The notes under the pieces were generated by a model. That model was not told the DNA's origin. It worked only from the letters and a program-made list of their open reading frames with translations, and did no database searches. A stretch of 64,000 nt of DNA, taken from NCBI RefSeq assembly GCF_001238295.1, contig NZ_LGXZ01000009.1, positions 62,001 to 126,000 of the forward strand, given 5' to 3'. Both the position numbers and the translations under genes were made by a program. The stretch comes from Ruegeria sp. 6PALISEP08 (GTDB lineage: Bacteria > Pseudomonadota > Alphaproteobacteria > Rhodobacterales > Rhodobacteraceae). Each line of letters opens with the position of its first letter. Position 1 is the stretch's first letter. Positions 1 to 9,343 of the stretch are shown here, one piece after another.

Positions 1-1
1 G

Positions 2-3000
2 GATGCCGACACAATCGACGCGTTGATCGAAGATAAAATCGCACCTTCAGACTGGGGCAAGCACTTGGGGCAATCTTCGTCATCCCTTGTGAACGCGTCG
101 ACCTGGGCGCTGATGCTGACCGGTAAAGTACTGGACGAGGGCAAGGCGTCTCCGGTCGGAGCGTTGCGCGGGGCCATCAAACGGCTGGGCGAGCCGGTGA
201 TCCGCACCGCCGTAGCCCGCGCGATGAAAGAGATGGGGCGGCAATTCGTTCTGGGTGAAACCATTCACTCCGCTATGGAGCGTGCCCGCGGGATGGAGGA
301 AAAGGGCTATACCTATTCTTACGACATGCTGGGCGAAGCGGCCCGGACAGACGCAGATGCCGCGCGTTACCACCTGTCCTATTCGCGCGCCATTTCGGCC
401 ATTGCCGAGGCCTGCACCCATGACGATATCCGTGCCAATCCCGGTATCTCGGTAAAACTGTCGGCCCTGCATCCTCGCTATGAACTGGCCCAGGAACAGC
501 GGGTCATGGACGAATTGGTTCCACGGCTGCGTGCGCTGGCGTTGCTGGCCAAGGCCGCCGGAATGGGCCTGAATGTCGACGCCGAAGAAGCAGATCGCCT
601 GTCGCTGTCGCTACAGGTGATCGAGGCGGTGATGTCTGATCCGGCCCTCGCCGGATGGCACGGATTCGGTATCGTGGTTCAGGCTTACGGCCCGCGCGCC
701 GGGCTGGTTCTGGATACGTTATACGACATGGCCGAACGTCACGATCGCAAGCTGATGGTGCGACTGGTCAAGGGCGCCTATTGGGACACCGAAATCAAAC
801 GCGCGCAAGTCGAGGGGGTGGATGGGTTTCCGGTCTTCACCCACAAAGCAGCGACCGATGTCTCGTACATCGCCAATGCACGCAAGTTGCTGAACATGAC
901 GGACCGGATATATCCGCAATTTGCCACCCATAACGCCCACACGGTCAGTGCCATCCTGCATATGGCCGAGGATCAGCCCTACGAGTTCCAGCGTCTGCAT
1001 GGCATGGGCGAGACCCTGCATCAGATCGTGATGGACAAGCAAAATACCCGCTGCCGAATCTACGCACCGGTTGGGGCGCATCGCGATCTACTGGCCTATC
1101 TGGTGCGGCGCCTTCTGGAAAACGGGGCGAATTCGTCCTTCGTCAACCAGATCGTCGATGAAAACGTGCCCCCGGAAGAGGTTGCAGCCGATCCGTTTGT
1201 CACTGTGCAGACACCTCCGCCCGCGCTGCCGAAAGGGCCGGAGCTGTTTCAACCCGAACGTCCCAATTCCAAAGGGTTTGATCTGCACCAGACGCCCACT
1301 CTGGATCAGATCGAGGCGGCGCGGGATGGGTTCCAGGCGCAGCATTGGTTTGCTCAACCCCTATTGGCTGACAAGGCCAAGCCCGAAGCCGAAGAACCTG
1401 TCACAAATCCGGCCAACCCGCAGGACAGGCCCGGTGCCGTTGCGTCGGCCAGCGCGGCGGATGCAGAGCTTGCCCTGGCCTCGGCCAACCCCTGGGACGC
1501 GCCCGCTGCCGAGCGTGCGCGCGTTCTGAACGCCGCCGCCGATCTATATGAAGCGCATTATGGTGAGCTGTTTGCCCTTTTGGCACGCGAGGCCGGGAAA
1601 ACGCTGCCGGACGCGGTTTCCGAACTGCGCGAAGCGGTAGATTTCCTGCGCTATTACGCGGCCAACATTCCTGCGGCCAATCCCGCTGGAATTTTCACCT
1701 GCATCAGCCCTTGGAACTTCCCTCTGGCGATTTTCTCGGGGCAGATCTCGGCCGCGCTGGCCACTGGAAACGCGGTTCTGGCCAAGCCTGCGCCTCAGAC
1801 GCCTTTGATTGCGCATCGCGCGATTCAGCTGATGCATGAGGCAGGCGTACCGCGAGATGCGCTGCAACTGCTGCCGGGTGGGCCTGCCGTGGGCGCAGCT
1901 CTGACGTCGGATGAGCGCGTCTCGGGCGTGGCCTTTACTGGGTCGACAGCCACTGCGCTCAAGATCCGTTCGGCGATGGCTGGATCTATGCGTCCCGGAA
2001 CACCTCTGATCGCAGAAACCGGAGGTCTGAACGCCATGATCGTCGACAGCACGGCCTTGCCTGAACAGGCGGTACAGTCGGTCATTGAAAGCGCCTTCCA
2101 ATCGGCGGGCCAGCGATGCTCAGCCCTGCGGTGCCTGTACCTGCAGGAGGATATCGCCGACGATGTTCTGACCATGCTCAAAGGAGCGATGGACGCGCTG
2201 AGCATCGGGGACCCCTGGCTGATCTCAACCGATTGCGGCCCGGTGATCGACGAGCAGGCCCGCCAAGGCATCGCAGACCATGTGGCCAAGGCGCGCGGCG
2301 AGGGACGGGTTCTGAAAGAGCTTCCGCTGCCGGCCGAAGGGATCTTTGTAGCACCCACTCTGATCGAGGTTTCTGGCATTGCCGCACTGGAGCGCGAGAT
2401 CTTCGGCCCCGTACTGCACGTGGCCCGGTTCAAGGCGCAGGAGATTGACAAAATCATCGACGATATCAATGCTACCGGATACGGCCTGACCTTTGGCCTG
2501 CACACCCGCATCGACGACCGCGTGCAGCATGTGACCGAGGCGATCCATGCGGGCAACATCTATGTAAACCGCAACCAGATCGGCGCTATTGTCGGCTCTC
2601 AGCCCTTTGGTGGTGAAGGGTTGTCGGGCACCGGCCCCAAAGCGGGTGGGCCGAACTACTTGGCCCGGTTCTGCGCGCCGGACCGTCAAAGTACGGCGGA
2701 TACTTGGAGCGCTGTGGCTGACCTGCCCGCGCCACAAGGGCAACCAGCGCCGGTCAAAACCCAGTCATTGCCCGGTCCGACCGGAGAATCGAACCGCTTG
2801 AGCGAATACCCCCGCCCACCATTGCTGTGCATGGGACCCGGAGAGATCGCCGCACAGGCGCAGGCTGAAGCCGTTCAGGCGCTGGGTGGCATCGCCATTC
2901 AGGCGACCGGTATGCTTGACCTGCACCGGTTAGAGAACCTGACCGGTATCTCGGGCGTTTTGTGGTGGGGAGATGACCAAACTGCCCGGCAGATCGAGCA

Positions 3001-3142
3001 GCATCTGGCGCGCCGCGACGGCCCGATTCTGCCCCTGATCCCCGGCAAACCCGACCGCGCCCGCGTTCTGGGCGAGCGTCATGTCTGTGTCGACACGACC
3101 GCTGCGGGCGGAAACGCTGCATTGTTGGGAGGTGCGGCATAA
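2..3142 (+). CDS. putA: Bifunctional proline dehydrogenase / P5C dehydrogenase PutA (5' end outside window)
   Basis: Oxidises proline to glutamate in two steps: an FAD-dependent proline dehydrogenase barrel, then an NAD-dependent P5C dehydrogenase. The frame is open from base 2 with family-like sequence (DADTIDALIEDK), so the gene starts upstream; the TTG at 23 is not the true start. The first ~400 residues carry ProDH motifs (RLVKGAYWD, FATHNAH, GAHRDLLAYLV). The ALDH domain begins near base 1480, with the SPWNFPLAIF and FTGSTATA motifs, and the catalytic Cys in GQRCSALR is the codon at 2117-2119. The last ~170 residues (after FGGEGLSGTGP) are the C-terminal extension seen in long PutAs. proC, the biosynthetic counterpart, lies at about 45 kb. 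The identification is secure; the N-terminus cannot be assessed. Confidence 0.96.
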   Translation, partial: DADTIDALIEDKIAPSDWGKHLGQSSSSLVNASTWALMLTGKVLDEGKASPVGALRGAIKRLGEPVIRTAVARAMKEMGRQFVLGETIHSAMERARGMEEKGYTYSYDMLGEAARTDADAARYHLSYSRAISAIAEACTHDDIRANPGISVKLSALHPRYELAQEQRVMDELVPRLRALALLAKAAGMGLNVDAEEADRLSLSLQVIEAVMSDPALAGWHGFGIVVQAYGPRAGLVLDTLYDMAERHDRKLMVRLVKGAYWDTEIKRAQVEGVDGFPVFTHKAATDVSYIANARKLLNMTDRIYPQFATHNAHTVSAILHMAEDQPYEFQRLHGMGETLHQIVMDKQNTRCRIYAPVGAHRDLLAYLVRRLLENGANSSFVNQIVDENVPPEEVAADPFVTVQTPPPALPKGPELFQPERPNSKGFDLHQTPTLDQIEAARDGFQAQHWFAQPLLADKAKPEAEEPVTNPANPQDRPGAVASASAADAELALASANPWDAPAAERARVLNAAADLYEAHYGELFALLAREAGKTLPDAVSELREAVDFLRYYAANIPAANPAGIFTCISPWNFPLAIFSGQISAALATGNAVLAKPAPQTPLIAHRAIQLMHEAGVPRDALQLLPGGPAVGAALTSDERVSGVAFTGSTATALKIRSAMAGSMRPGTPLIAETGGLNAMIVDSTALPEQAVQSVIESAFQSAGQRCSALRCLYLQEDIADDVLTMLKGAMDALSIGDPWLISTDCGPVIDEQARQGIADHVAKARGEGRVLKELPLPAEGIFVAPTLIEVSGIAALEREIFGPVLHVARFKAQEIDKIIDDINATGYGLTFGLHTRIDDRVQHVTEAIHAGNIYVNRNQIGAIVGSQPFGGEGLSGTGPKAGGPNYLARFCAPDRQSTADTWSAVADLPAPQGQPAPVKTQSLPGPTGESNRLSEYPRPPLLCMGPGEIAAQAQAEAVQALGGIAIQATGMLDLHRLENLTGISGVLWWGDDQTARQIEQHLARRDGPILPLIPGKPDRARVLGERHVCVDTTAAGGNAALLGGAA

Positions 3143-3184
3143 GCTTGCCTTGACGCCGGGCGCGCAAAAGCCCAGCGTCACACC

Positions 3185-3928
3185 ATGTTTCCGATCCGAG
3201 ACCATAACCCTTCGGGGCGCACGCCTTATGTTGTCTACGCGCTGCTGGCCGCCAACATTCTGATCTTCCTCAGCTATGTTGGTATCATGGACGATGGGCC
3301 AAGGATCAGCAGGCTGTTTTTCGACTACGCCATCATCCCGGCGCGGGTCAGCGACGGGTTTGGACTGGAAACCTTGGTGACGTCCATGTTCCTGCACGGC
3401 GGCTGGATGCATCTGGCCGGGAATATGCTGTTTCTATGGATCTTCGGCGACAATCTGGAAGACGAGATGGGCCACCTGCCCTTCCTGCTGTTCTATCTGG
3501 CAGCCGGGATCGGTGCGGGCCTCATTCACATCATCACCGGGCCGGCCTCTCAGGTCCCGACCGTTGGGGCCTCGGGCGCGATTGCGGGCGTGATGGGCGG
3601 CTATCTGCTGCTGTTCCCAAAAGCACGGGTGGATATTCTGCTGATCCTGATCGTCTATTTCAGGGTCTTCACCATTCCGGCCTTCATCATGCTGGGGGTC
3701 TGGCTGGCAATACAGTTCTTTGGCAGCGTCACCAGCCACCCGGACGAAGGCGGCATCGCCTATTGGGCCCATACCGGAGGGTTTGCCGTAGGCTTGATCC
3801 TGTGCATACCGCTATGGCTGCGGCGCGGAGGGGTGCAGTTCTGGGACCGCAACCATGGGCATCCGCCCCACCCCGAAGCAAAGTACAAGCTGTCACAGTC
3901 GCGCATACCGCGTGTTCCGCGTCGATAA
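3185..3928 (+). CDS. Rhomboid family intramembrane serine protease
   Basis: A 247-residue membrane protein with about six hydrophobic helices. The rhomboid catalytic dyad is visible: Ser130 in the GASG motif (VGASGAIAGV) and His196 in YWAHTGGFAVG. The HGGWMHLAGNM segment (His71, His76, Asn80) supplies the oxyanion-side residues. The family cleaves transmembrane substrates within the lipid bilayer; the substrate here is unknown. The C-terminal tail after residue ~210 is polar and basic. The gene starts 42 nt after putA ends and lacks a strong Shine-Dalgarno sequence, so it may depend partly on read-through. It converges on the inositol monophosphatase gene with only a 12 nt gap. Confidence 0.93.
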   Translation: MFPIRDHNPSGRTPYVVYALLAANILIFLSYVGIMDDGPRISRLFFDYAIIPARVSDGFGLETLVTSMFLHGGWMHLAGNMLFLWIFGDNLEDEMGHLPFLLFYLAAGIGAGLIHIITGPASQVPTVGASGAIAGVMGGYLLLFPKARVDILLILIVYFRVFTIPAFIMLGVWLAIQFFGSVTSHPDEGGIAYWAHTGGFAVGLILCIPLWLRRGGVQFWDRNHGHPPHPEAKYKLSQSRIPRVPRR

Positions 3929-3940
3929 GTTAAAAGGGGG

Positions 3941-4726
3941 TCAGGCCCTGATCACCTTGGCGAACTGATCAAAGATCGGTTCGTTCGAACAGATCACTTC
4001 ACCGTCCTCCAGCACACTGCCTTCAGGGTTCAGTGCCTGCACGAATCCGCCTGCTTCTTTGACGATGATGATACCCGCCGCCAGATCCCATGCGTTCAGG
4101 CGACGTTCCCAGAAGCCTTCGTAACGGCCCGCGGCGACATACGCCATGTCCAGCGCTGCAGCACCCCAACGGCGCACACCGGCGCAGGCGGGCATCAAAC
4201 GCGCCAGATCCTGCAGAGTTGCGGGCAGGTCCGAACGCCCACCAAAAGGCAGACCAGTCGCAAAGATCGATTCAATCATGCGGTGACGGCCTGACACGCG
4301 AATACGCATATCGTTCATCCATGCGCCTTCGCCTTTTTCGGCAAAGAACATCTCGTCCTTGGCAGCGTCATAGATCACACCGGCAACGATCTTGCCCTTA
4401 TGTTCCAGCGCGATGGAGATTGCCCAGTGCGGCAGGCCATGCAGAAAATTGGTGGTACCATCCAGCGGGTCGACAATCCAGCGGCGGGTCGGGTCTTCGC
4501 CGTCAATCGTGCCGCCTTCTTCGGCCAGCCAGCCATAGGTCGGGCGCGCGCCCAGCAGTTCTTCCTTCAGAATGGCTTCGGCGGCGATATCGGCTTTCGA
4601 GACAAAGTCGCCCGCGCCTTTCATCGACACCTGCAAATTCTCGACTTCACGGAAATCCTTGACCAATGAACGCCCCGCTTTGCGCGCGGCCTTGATCATG
4701 ATGTTGAGATTTGCACTGCCAACCAT
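3941..4726 (-). CDS. Inositol monophosphatase family protein (SuhB-like)
   Basis: A Mg2+-dependent phosphatase of the IMPase/SuhB family, 261 residues from the ATG at 4726. That ATG has a good Shine-Dalgarno (AGGAG, 9 nt upstream); a TTG two codons earlier is less likely. Metal-site motifs are present: GDFVSKAD near residue 40, the Glu of WLAEEGG (about 70), WIVDPLDGTTNF (Asp86, Asp89), and a C-terminal WDLAAG motif. The likely substrate is inositol-1-phosphate or a related sugar phosphate; in enterobacteria SuhB also joins rRNA antitermination complexes, which cannot be judged here. Downstream it converges on the rhomboid gene; upstream lies the LysR regulator in the same direction. Confidence 0.92.
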   Translation of the reverse strand: MVGSANLNIMIKAARKAGRSLVKDFREVENLQVSMKGAGDFVSKADIAAEAILKEELLGARPTYGWLAEEGGTIDGEDPTRRWIVDPLDGTTNFLHGLPHWAISIALEHKGKIVAGVIYDAAKDEMFFAEKGEGAWMNDMRIRVSGRHRMIESIFATGLPFGGRSDLPATLQDLARLMPACAGVRRWGAAALDMAYVAAGRYEGFWERRLNAWDLAAGIIIVKEAGGFVQALNPEGSVLEDGEVICSNEPIFDQFAKVIRA

Positions 4727-4824
4727 TGTCAAAGGGCTCCTGTCCGGTCAAACCGCGCGTATACTGCCGCAATGCGTCCTTGCCAAGAGGAATGATACGC
4801 ATAACGGACCCGCCGCAAACGCCG

Positions 4825-5730
4825 TTACTGGGATTGCAGCGTGCGCGCTTCGTCCCGGGCCAGTTTCACCAGTTCCTGCACATAGGGTTTCTCCAGATCC
4901 TCAGACCGGACTGCAGCGTACAGGCGCCGTGTGATGCCCTCTTTCGTCAGGGGTCGGGTGACGTAGTCCGAGTTGTATTTGACCTCGCGCACGACCCAAT
5001 CCGGCAAGACCGAGATCCCACGGTTTGACGCCACCAGCAGCAATATTACTGCGGTCAGTTCCACTTGCCGGATCGTGGCAGGCTCAACCCGTGCGGGGAT
5101 CAGCAACTGGCTGAACACATCCAGACGCGTGCGCTCTACCGGATAGGTGATCAGGGTTTGACCCCGAAAATCCTCGGCCTCGATAAATTCATTCTTGGCC
5201 AGCGGATGGGTCGAGGCCGCCACAAAGACAGCGTGATAGTCGAACAACTCAACAAATTCGACACCCGGCAGGTCTTCGGGGTCGGACGAGACCACCAGAT
5301 CAACCTCTTCCTTTTGCAAGGCCGGAAGGGCGTCGAAGGCCAGGCCGGGGCGGATATCCACATCAACATCACCCCAGGATTTTCTGAAGGACTCGAGCAC
5401 GGGGAACAACCATTCGAAACAGGCGTGGCATTCGATCGCAATATGCATCCGCCCCGTGCGCCCGTCCCGCAGCGATGAAAATTCGTGTTGAGCGGCCTCG
5501 ACCTGCGGCAGGATCTGTTCCGCCAATCGAAGCAATCGAAACCCTGCGGCTGACAGTTTCATGGGTTTGGAGCGGCGCAGAAACAGCTCGACCCCGGCCT
5601 GATCCTCCAACCCTTTGATCTGATGGCTTAATGCGGACTGGGTGATATTCAACTGGTCCGCAGCACGCGCCAGTCCACCGCATTCATGGATCGCCTTGAT
5701 GGTGCGCAGATGCCGGAATTCAATGTGCAT
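4825..5730 (-). CDS. metR: LysR-family regulator, MetR-like
   Basis: A LysR-type regulator of 301 residues if started at the ATG at 5730, which matches the family N-terminus MHIEFRHLRTIKAIHE and has a GGTG-like ribosome site. An in-frame ATG at 5742 (305 residues) has no ribosome site and would overlap a palindrome. The N-terminal winged HTH spans residues 4-62 (RAADQLNITQSALSHQIKGL), followed by a two-lobed effector domain. It is divergent from metF, the arrangement known for MetR, which uses homocysteine as coeffector to activate methionine genes. The sequence and this context support MetR. Palindromes in the shared intergenic region are listed separately. Confidence 0.86.
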   Translation of the reverse strand: MHIEFRHLRTIKAIHECGGLARAADQLNITQSALSHQIKGLEDQAGVELFLRRSKPMKLSAAGFRLLRLAEQILPQVEAAQHEFSSLRDGRTGRMHIAIECHACFEWLFPVLESFRKSWGDVDVDIRPGLAFDALPALQKEEVDLVVSSDPEDLPGVEFVELFDYHAVFVAASTHPLAKNEFIEAEDFRGQTLITYPVERTRLDVFSQLLIPARVEPATIRQVELTAVILLLVASNRGISVLPDWVVREVKYNSDYVTRPLTKEGITRRLYAAVRSEDLEKPYVQELVKLARDEARTLQSQ

Positions 5731-5741
5731 TTCGAACACCA

Positions 5742-5776
5742 TTCATGTTGTTGTTGAATAATATGAGTTTGTCTCA
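5742..5776. promoter_or_regulatory. Candidate MetR operators between metR and metF
   Basis: The 94 bp gap holds two inverted repeats. One is TTCA-N9-TGAA at 5742-5758. The other is TGAG-TTTGT-CTCA at 5764-5776, which matches the enterobacterial MetR layout TGAA-N5-TTCA with one change per half-site, and those changes preserve the symmetry. Position and architecture fit an autoregulated divergent LysR promoter. This is inference from pattern only. Confidence 0.5.
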
Positions 5777-5824
5777 CATTGCCTGACATGGCACAAGTGG
5801 CTCAGATGATCCAGCGAGGCTGCA

Positions 5825-6691
5825 ATGTCCAAACCTGAAATTTCATTCGAGTTCTTTCCACCCAAAACCCTGGAAGCCTCATTCCGTCTTTGGGACACGG
5901 TTCAGACCTTGGCCCCGCTGGACCCTCGCTTTGTCTCGGTCACCTATGGCGCTGGCGGTACAACGCGCGAACTGACACGCGACGCGGTTGCGACCCTGCA
6001 TAAGTCGTCGGGGTTGAACGTGGCTGCACATCTGACTTGTGTCGATGCTTCGCGACAGGAAACGCTTGAGATAGCGGATACATTCGCACGCGCCGGTGTA
6101 CAGGACATCGTCGCCTTGCGCGGTGACCCGCCAAAGGGTCAGGACACATTCGCGCCCCACCCCGACGGGTTTGCCAATTCGGTTGAGCTGATCGAAGCCT
6201 TGGCCGAAACCGAGATGTTCAGCATCCGTGTCGGCGCTTATCCCGACACGCATCCTGAAGCCGCAGATATGGCTGCTGATGTCGACTGGCTGAAAGCCAA
6301 GCTTGATGCGGGCGCGGATGAAGCTCTGACGCAGTTTTTCTTCGAAGCCGACACCTTCTTCCGGTTTCGTGACGCCTGTGCAAAGGCTGGGATCGACAAG
6401 CCGATCGTGCCGGGCATTCTGCCAATCGAGAATTGGTCGGGGGCTCGCAATTTCGCCAAGCGCTGCGGTACCCATATTCCTGTATGGGTCGAGCAGGCAT
6501 TCGAAAAGGCAGTGCGCGACGAGCGCGAGGATCTGCTGGCGACTGCGATCTGCACAGAGCTGTGTTCAGACCTGATCGAAGGCGGCGTGGACAAGCTGCA
6601 TTTCTACACCTTGAACCGCCCGGAACTGACACGCGATGTGTGTTTCGCGCTTGGCGTCACTCCGAGTGTTGAATTGGAAAACGTCGCCTGA
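5825..6691 (+). CDS. metF: 5,10-methylenetetrahydrofolate reductase MetF
   Basis: An FAD-dependent reductase that makes 5-methyl-THF for homocysteine methylation. At 288 residues it is the usual bacterial length. Family motifs run in order: FEFFPPKT with the catalytic Glu at residue 9, VSVTYGAGGTT, HLTCVDASRQE, VALRGDPPKG, a YPDTHPEA segment, LTQFFFEAD and PGILPIEN. It is divergent from metR, implying MetR control in response to homocysteine. After the stop, TAGGTT-ACGTTC-AACCTA (6715-6732) could form a short hairpin, but no T tract follows. Confidence 0.96.
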   Translation: MSKPEISFEFFPPKTLEASFRLWDTVQTLAPLDPRFVSVTYGAGGTTRELTRDAVATLHKSSGLNVAAHLTCVDASRQETLEIADTFARAGVQDIVALRGDPPKGQDTFAPHPDGFANSVELIEALAETEMFSIRVGAYPDTHPEAADMAADVDWLKAKLDAGADEALTQFFFEADTFFRFRDACAKAGIDKPIVPGILPIENWSGARNFAKRCGTHIPVWVEQAFEKAVRDEREDLLATAICTELCSDLIEGGVDKLHFYTLNRPELTRDVCFALGVTPSVELENVA

Positions 6692-6919
6692 CGCAAAAAT
6701 CCAAACGATTCTTTTAGGTTACGTTCAACCTAGGGCAATTTTCGCCCCATATTGTGCGAACTGTTTCACACTCGCATTCGCGAATTCACTGCTTTACGGG
6801 ACAATTGAATCTCCTCGTTGCGATTGTTGTCAGCACCCACGCAAACCGGCTGGGGAATTTGACAAAACTATGACCTTGGCGACACTGAGGACGTGTAGTT
6901 TGTAACGAGTGTATTGAGT

Positions 6920-7585
6920 ATGGAACCTGTTGATAAAGTGCGGGCACGCAGCGATGCCCTTGCAGATTTGGGTTTATCCCCGTCTGCCAGTTCCAGCGAA
7001 ATCAGAGAGGCCTGGCGGCAGATTGCCTTTCATTCGCATCCCGATCACAGGGATGGTGACAGTTCAGGGTTTTCCCGCGCAAAGGCCGCTTATGATTTCC
7101 TGCGCAAGGAGGGATCGGTAAAAAAAGGCGGCTGCAACGCTGGTCCGCCCCAGCCACGCCGCCCGCGTTTGAAAAAGCGGATCATTGAACTGCCGCAAGA
7201 AGATATCGCCGCCTGCAAGGCAATGCTAAGTCCTGATCAGGTACTATCGCATATGCATAGCGCAGCAGATGCGTGCGACATACCCGAAGAGCGTGTCTCG
7301 GATCATGTTCCCGATGCAGTGGGCTGTTACGGGCGGCATTTGACCTATTTTGTCACCACGCCGGTCCACCACGGGGCAAATCGCGTGGCCCTGCCCACTA
7401 CGGTCCTGAGCGGTACGCGGCATACCGAGGCGGAAATTCTGAGCTTTCAGTCCAAGGATACCGGCGCCGGAGAAGTGGTTATTCCCGATACCATCCGTGA
7501 ACGCAAGTTTCCCGGGGCCAAGAGTGTACGGATCAGATTTGACGCCGATCAGGATATTCGGGATCAGTTCTGGCTTGCTGGCTAA
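6920..7585 (+). CDS. J-domain protein
   Basis: A 221-residue protein from the ATG at 6920 (a TTG two codons upstream is the less likely start). Residues ~12-65 form a J domain with the HPD tripeptide at 40-42 (FHSHPDH) and the helix IREAWRQIA, so it should stimulate a DnaK-type ATPase. No G/F region, zinc finger or DnaJ C-terminal domain follows. The rest is a polar linker (PQPRRPRLKKRI) and a ~150-residue region I cannot assign, with conserved-looking GCYGRHLTYFVTTPVHHG and VVIPDTIRERKFPGAKSVRI. It is therefore a specialised co-chaperone rather than DnaJ. It ends at a strong hairpin terminator. Confidence 0.82.
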   Translation: MEPVDKVRARSDALADLGLSPSASSSEIREAWRQIAFHSHPDHRDGDSSGFSRAKAAYDFLRKEGSVKKGGCNAGPPQPRRPRLKKRIIELPQEDIAACKAMLSPDQVLSHMHSAADACDIPEERVSDHVPDAVGCYGRHLTYFVTTPVHHGANRVALPTTVLSGTRHTEAEILSFQSKDTGAGEVVIPDTIRERKFPGAKSVRIRFDADQDIRDQFWLAG

Positions 7586-7590
7586 CCGCA

Positions 7591-7618
7591 AAAGCCCGGC
7601 TTAAACAAGCCGGGCTTT
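7591..7618. terminator. Bidirectional hairpin terminator
   Basis: A perfect 12 bp stem (AAAGCCCGGCTT / AAGCCGGGCTTT) with a 4 nt AAAC loop sits between the convergent J-domain and YHS genes. It is A/T-flanked on both sides, which suits termination in either direction. Confidence 0.85.
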
Positions 7619-7635
7619 GATCTTTCAGTACCGGA

Positions 7636-8154
7636 TCAATTGGAAACCGGACCTTCCGAAGTAAATTTCGGGATCACGCTGGTCGAGGCATCCGTGGGCT
7701 CGATACCCGGCCAGTTGCCTTCAGCGAGATTGATGTTGCCCGGGATGTCTTCTTCGAAGAACCCGACAACCACATCGGTGATGTTCAGGTACAGCTTGTC
7801 GTCCACAATCCGCCACAGGTTTGGGTTTGCCGGAACTTTACCACCGCGCGACACACCATAAGCGCAGTGCCCATCATATTGCGGTGCGTAATAGGCCGGG
7901 TTTTCCAGGAATTTGTCGCGGTTTTCCTCGGTCGCGAAAGCCCAGGTTGAACCGTTGTGTTCCGCGGTGATGTCGGCTTTGCCCCGCACGCCTTCCGGCT
8001 GCGACTGGCCAACAGGCACCTGTTCCAGATTGCGATAGGCGACAACGTCATAGCCCGAGACGGCAAAGCCAGTGCCGTCAACATATTGTGGGCCAGCAAA
8101 GGCCGGAATGGCCAAGAACAAGGCCCCGGCGAATGTCATTGCGAAGCGTTTCAT
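7636..8154 (-). CDS. Secreted YHS domain-containing protein
   Basis: A 172-residue precursor from the ATG at 8154, which has AAAGGAT as its ribosome site; the in-frame extension to 8247 is rejected. Residues 1-20 are a signal peptide ending AFA. The mature part matches the YHS-domain (seleno)protein family of Rhodobacteraceae: SGYDVVAY near residue 33, a TAEHNGSTWAFAT core, a YAPQYDGHCAYGVSRG block with one conserved Cys, then WRIVDDKLYLN and a DIPGNINLAEGNWP tail. YHS modules often bind metals, and in some relatives the Cys position is annotated as selenocysteine. The function is unknown. It is divergent from the YghU-type GST. Confidence 0.85.
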   Translation of the reverse strand: MKRFAMTFAGALFLAIPAFAGPQYVDGTGFAVSGYDVVAYRNLEQVPVGQSQPEGVRGKADITAEHNGSTWAFATEENRDKFLENPAYYAPQYDGHCAYGVSRGGKVPANPNLWRIVDDKLYLNITDVVVGFFEEDIPGNINLAEGNWPGIEPTDASTSVIPKFTSEGPVSN

Positions 8155-8404
8155 GTGATCTATCCTTTTCGTGTCAACTGTCTCGGTGACGCCGTATTGG
8201 CTGGTCTGAGAAGACAATATGCGATTCCCGCCCAGTTCGTAGTCCACCTAACGGCGCTGTGACCCCGAACGAGAAAACGTGAGAGATTGCTCGTGGATTA
8301 TTACAAAATTAGCCGGATAGACTGGGTTGGACTCTGCAGACTGCAACATTAGCTGTAAGGCAGCCGTGGGCACGGCCCCGCAAATTAGGGAAGAAAGGCA
8401 AGAG

Positions 8405-9283
8405 ATGAGCGACCAATCCCCGTACACCCCTCCAACGGTCTGGACCTGGGACAGTGAAAGTGGCGGACAATTCGCCAACATCAATCGTCCAATTGCTGGG
8501 GCCACCCATGACAAGGACCTGCCAACCGGGCGTCATCCCTTTCAGCTGTATTCGTTGGCAACACCCAACGGTGTAAAAGTCACCGTGATGCTGGAAGAGC
8601 TGTTGGCGCTGGGCCATGAAGAAGCGGAATACAACGCCTGGCTGATCAACATCGGTGAGGGCGATCAGTTTGGCTCGGGCTTTGTTGGTGCCAACCCGAA
8701 TTCAAAAATCCCCGCTCTTTTGGACCGGTCGGGCGAAGAACCAGTTCGTGTCTTTGAAAGCGCCTCGATCCTGTTCCATCTGGCCGAAAAGTTCGGCGCG
8801 TTCCTGCCCGAATCCGGTCCGGAGCGAACCGAAGTGATGAACTGGGTGTTCTGGCAGATGGGCAGCGCGCCCTACCTGGGTGGCGGGTTCGGCCATTTCT
8901 ACGCCTATGCACCCGAGAAATGGGAATACCCGATCAACCGCTTCGCGATGGAGGCCAAGAGACAGCTGGACGTTCTGGATCAGGAATTGGCGGGTAAAAC
9001 CTTCATCGCAGGCGACGAGTATACGATTGCCGACATGGCGATCTGGCCGTGGTATGGTCAGTTGGTTCTGGGTCGCCTCTACAGCGCTGCCGAGTTCCTG
9101 GACGTTGAATCGTACAAGAACGTCATGCGTTGGGCCAAGGAGATCGACGCGCGCCCAGCAGTTCAGCGTGGTCGTATGGTCAACCGCGCCTTTGGCGAGT
9201 CGCACACGCAGCTTCACGAGCGCCATGACGCCAGCGATTTCGAAACCCGCACGCAGGACAAATTGGAAGCGGCTGCAGAATAA
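8405..9283 (+). CDS. yghU: YghU-type (Nu-class) glutathione transferase / disulfide reductase
   Basis: A 292-residue protein from the ATG at 8405 (AGGCAAGAG upstream); the TTG at 8327 is a track artefact. It resembles E. coli YghU throughout: an N-terminal lead (RPIAGATHDKDLPTG), a thioredoxin-fold GST domain with the glutathione-site TPNGVKVTVMLEELL, NPNSKIPAL and the SNAIL-like FESASILFHLAEK, then an all-helical domain with GGGFGHFYAYAP and EYTIADMAIWPW. Nu-class enzymes bind two glutathiones and reduce disulfides such as 2-hydroxyethyl disulfide. A redox-repair role is likely; the physiological substrate is unknown. A 12 bp hairpin follows the gene. Confidence 0.92.
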   Translation: MSDQSPYTPPTVWTWDSESGGQFANINRPIAGATHDKDLPTGRHPFQLYSLATPNGVKVTVMLEELLALGHEEAEYNAWLINIGEGDQFGSGFVGANPNSKIPALLDRSGEEPVRVFESASILFHLAEKFGAFLPESGPERTEVMNWVFWQMGSAPYLGGGFGHFYAYAPEKWEYPINRFAMEAKRQLDVLDQELAGKTFIAGDEYTIADMAIWPWYGQLVLGRLYSAAEFLDVESYKNVMRWAKEIDARPAVQRGRMVNRAFGESHTQLHERHDASDFETRTQDKLEAAAE

Positions 9284-9301
9284 TCACAGCCCTCGTCGAA
9301 T

Positions 9302-9330
9302 AACACGCGGTGCAGCTTGCGCCGCGTGTT
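9302..9330. terminator. Hairpin between convergent GST and SseB-like genes
   Basis: A 12 bp stem (AACACGCGGTGC / GCGCCGCGTGTT, one G-T pair) with a 5 nt loop. No long T tract follows, so it is probably a bidirectional terminator of moderate strength. Confidence 0.6.
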
Positions 9331-9343
9331 TGCGTCTTGTCCG

